Source: Actinomycetospora sp.
GTDB lineage: Bacteria; Actinomycetota; Actinomycetes; Mycobacteriales; Pseudonocardiaceae
Length of the DNA: 5,541 nucleotides
Direction: 5' to 3'
Assembly: GCA_025925615.1 (NCBI GenBank)
Contig: JAICLN010000286.1
Coordinates: 1 to 5,541 of the forward strand
Below the pieces are notes generated by a model that was not told where the DNA came from, did not search any database, and worked only from the letters and a program-made list of their open reading frames with translations. The position numbers were made by a program, and so were the translations under genes. This document shows positions 5,326-5,541 of this stretch, in pieces. Numbering within the stretch: position 1 is the stretch's first letter; each line of letters opens with the position of its first letter.

Positions 5326-5541
5326 TCAGGGGCCGGCGCGGCTGGTGTAGGTGTGCCCGGTCGGGGTGGTGGTCCGCACCGTGTGCGGGTGCTCGCCGAG
5401 CCCATCGTCGACGGTGTGGACCTGCCAGCCGGGCATCTCGCGGACGAAGGTCCCGCGGGCGCACACCCCCCGCCCGTTGGTGAAGCTGGACGGCCCGCCC
5501 GCGCGGGACTGTCTGATGTGGTCGCGGTGCCGGATCGGGGC
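5326..5541 (-). CDS. HNH endonuclease family protein (DUF222/13E12-type), C-terminal fragment
   Basis: Only the last 71 residues are in the window; the gene enters from the right edge. The visible part begins APIRHRDHIRQSRAGGPSSF, then TNGRGVCARGTFVREMPGWQ, and ends TTTPTGHTYTSRAGP. This is the C-terminal HNH nuclease domain typical of the abundant actinobacterial DUF222/13E12-repeat proteins: the RDH motif holds the first catalytic His (residue 8 of the fragment), the NG motif the Asn (22), and TPTGH.Y.S is the usual tail. Relatives normally read NGQGLCExCNYxKE, with a CxxC pair binding a structural zinc. Here the second Cys and following Asn are Gly30 and Thr31, so the zinc knuckle looks damaged and nuclease activity may be lost. 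The frame is open and ends in TGA, so it is not obviously a pseudogene. These proteins are often multicopy; their cellular role is poorly defined. Confidence 0.88.
   Translation of the reverse strand, partial: APIRHRDHIRQSRAGGPSSFTNGRGVCARGTFVREMPGWQVHTVDDGLGEHPHTVRTTTPTGHTYTSRAGP

Overview
The window is very GC-rich DNA with GTG starts on most genes and strong G/C bias at third codon positions. Together with an actinobacterial-type trigger factor N-terminus, a two-domain glutamine-dependent NAD+ synthetase of the mycobacterial type and the tail of a DUF222/13E12-type HNH protein, it points to a high-GC actinobacterium. A Pseudonocardiales-like genus is plausible, but this is inferred from style and not proven.

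Layout, left to right: (1) the first 30 codons of trigger factor (tig) on the minus strand, running off the left edge; (2) a divergent intergenic region of about 217 bp; (3) an aldo/keto reductase on the plus strand with an intact catalytic tetrad, probably leaderless; (4) a 42-residue basic small protein with its own ribosome binding site, followed by a hairpin; (5) nadE, glutamine-dependent NAD+ synthetase, with all catalytic residues visible; (6) a convergent minus-strand gene for a single-pass membrane protein with a Thr/Asp/His-rich repeat region and a C-terminal domain carrying two cysteines; (7) a short divergent intergenic region; (8) a DinB/DUF664-family protein on the plus strand; (9) the C-terminal 71 residues of an HNH-endonuclease family protein on the minus strand, running off the right edge.

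The genes look like ordinary chromosomal housekeeping and conserved accessory genes. I see no mobile element, CRISPR array, tRNA or rRNA, and no gene cluster that adds up to a new system. The genes do not form one pathway: tig is protein folding, nadE is the last step of NAD synthesis, and the aldo/keto reductase would consume NAD(P)H but has no visible functional tie to nadE.

The most notable point is the 3' end of nadE. The conserved protein ends near base 3680, yet the literal frame stays open to 4067, deep inside the convergent gene. A run of six C at 3684-3689 sits just before an out-of-frame TAG at 3700-3702, which lies in the loop of a terminator-like hairpin. Removing one C would give a normal-length protein. 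Other points worth a look are a missing zinc-ligand cysteine in the HNH tail, an 18-bp tandem repeat inside the membrane protein gene, and -10-like hexamers just upstream of two GTG starts.
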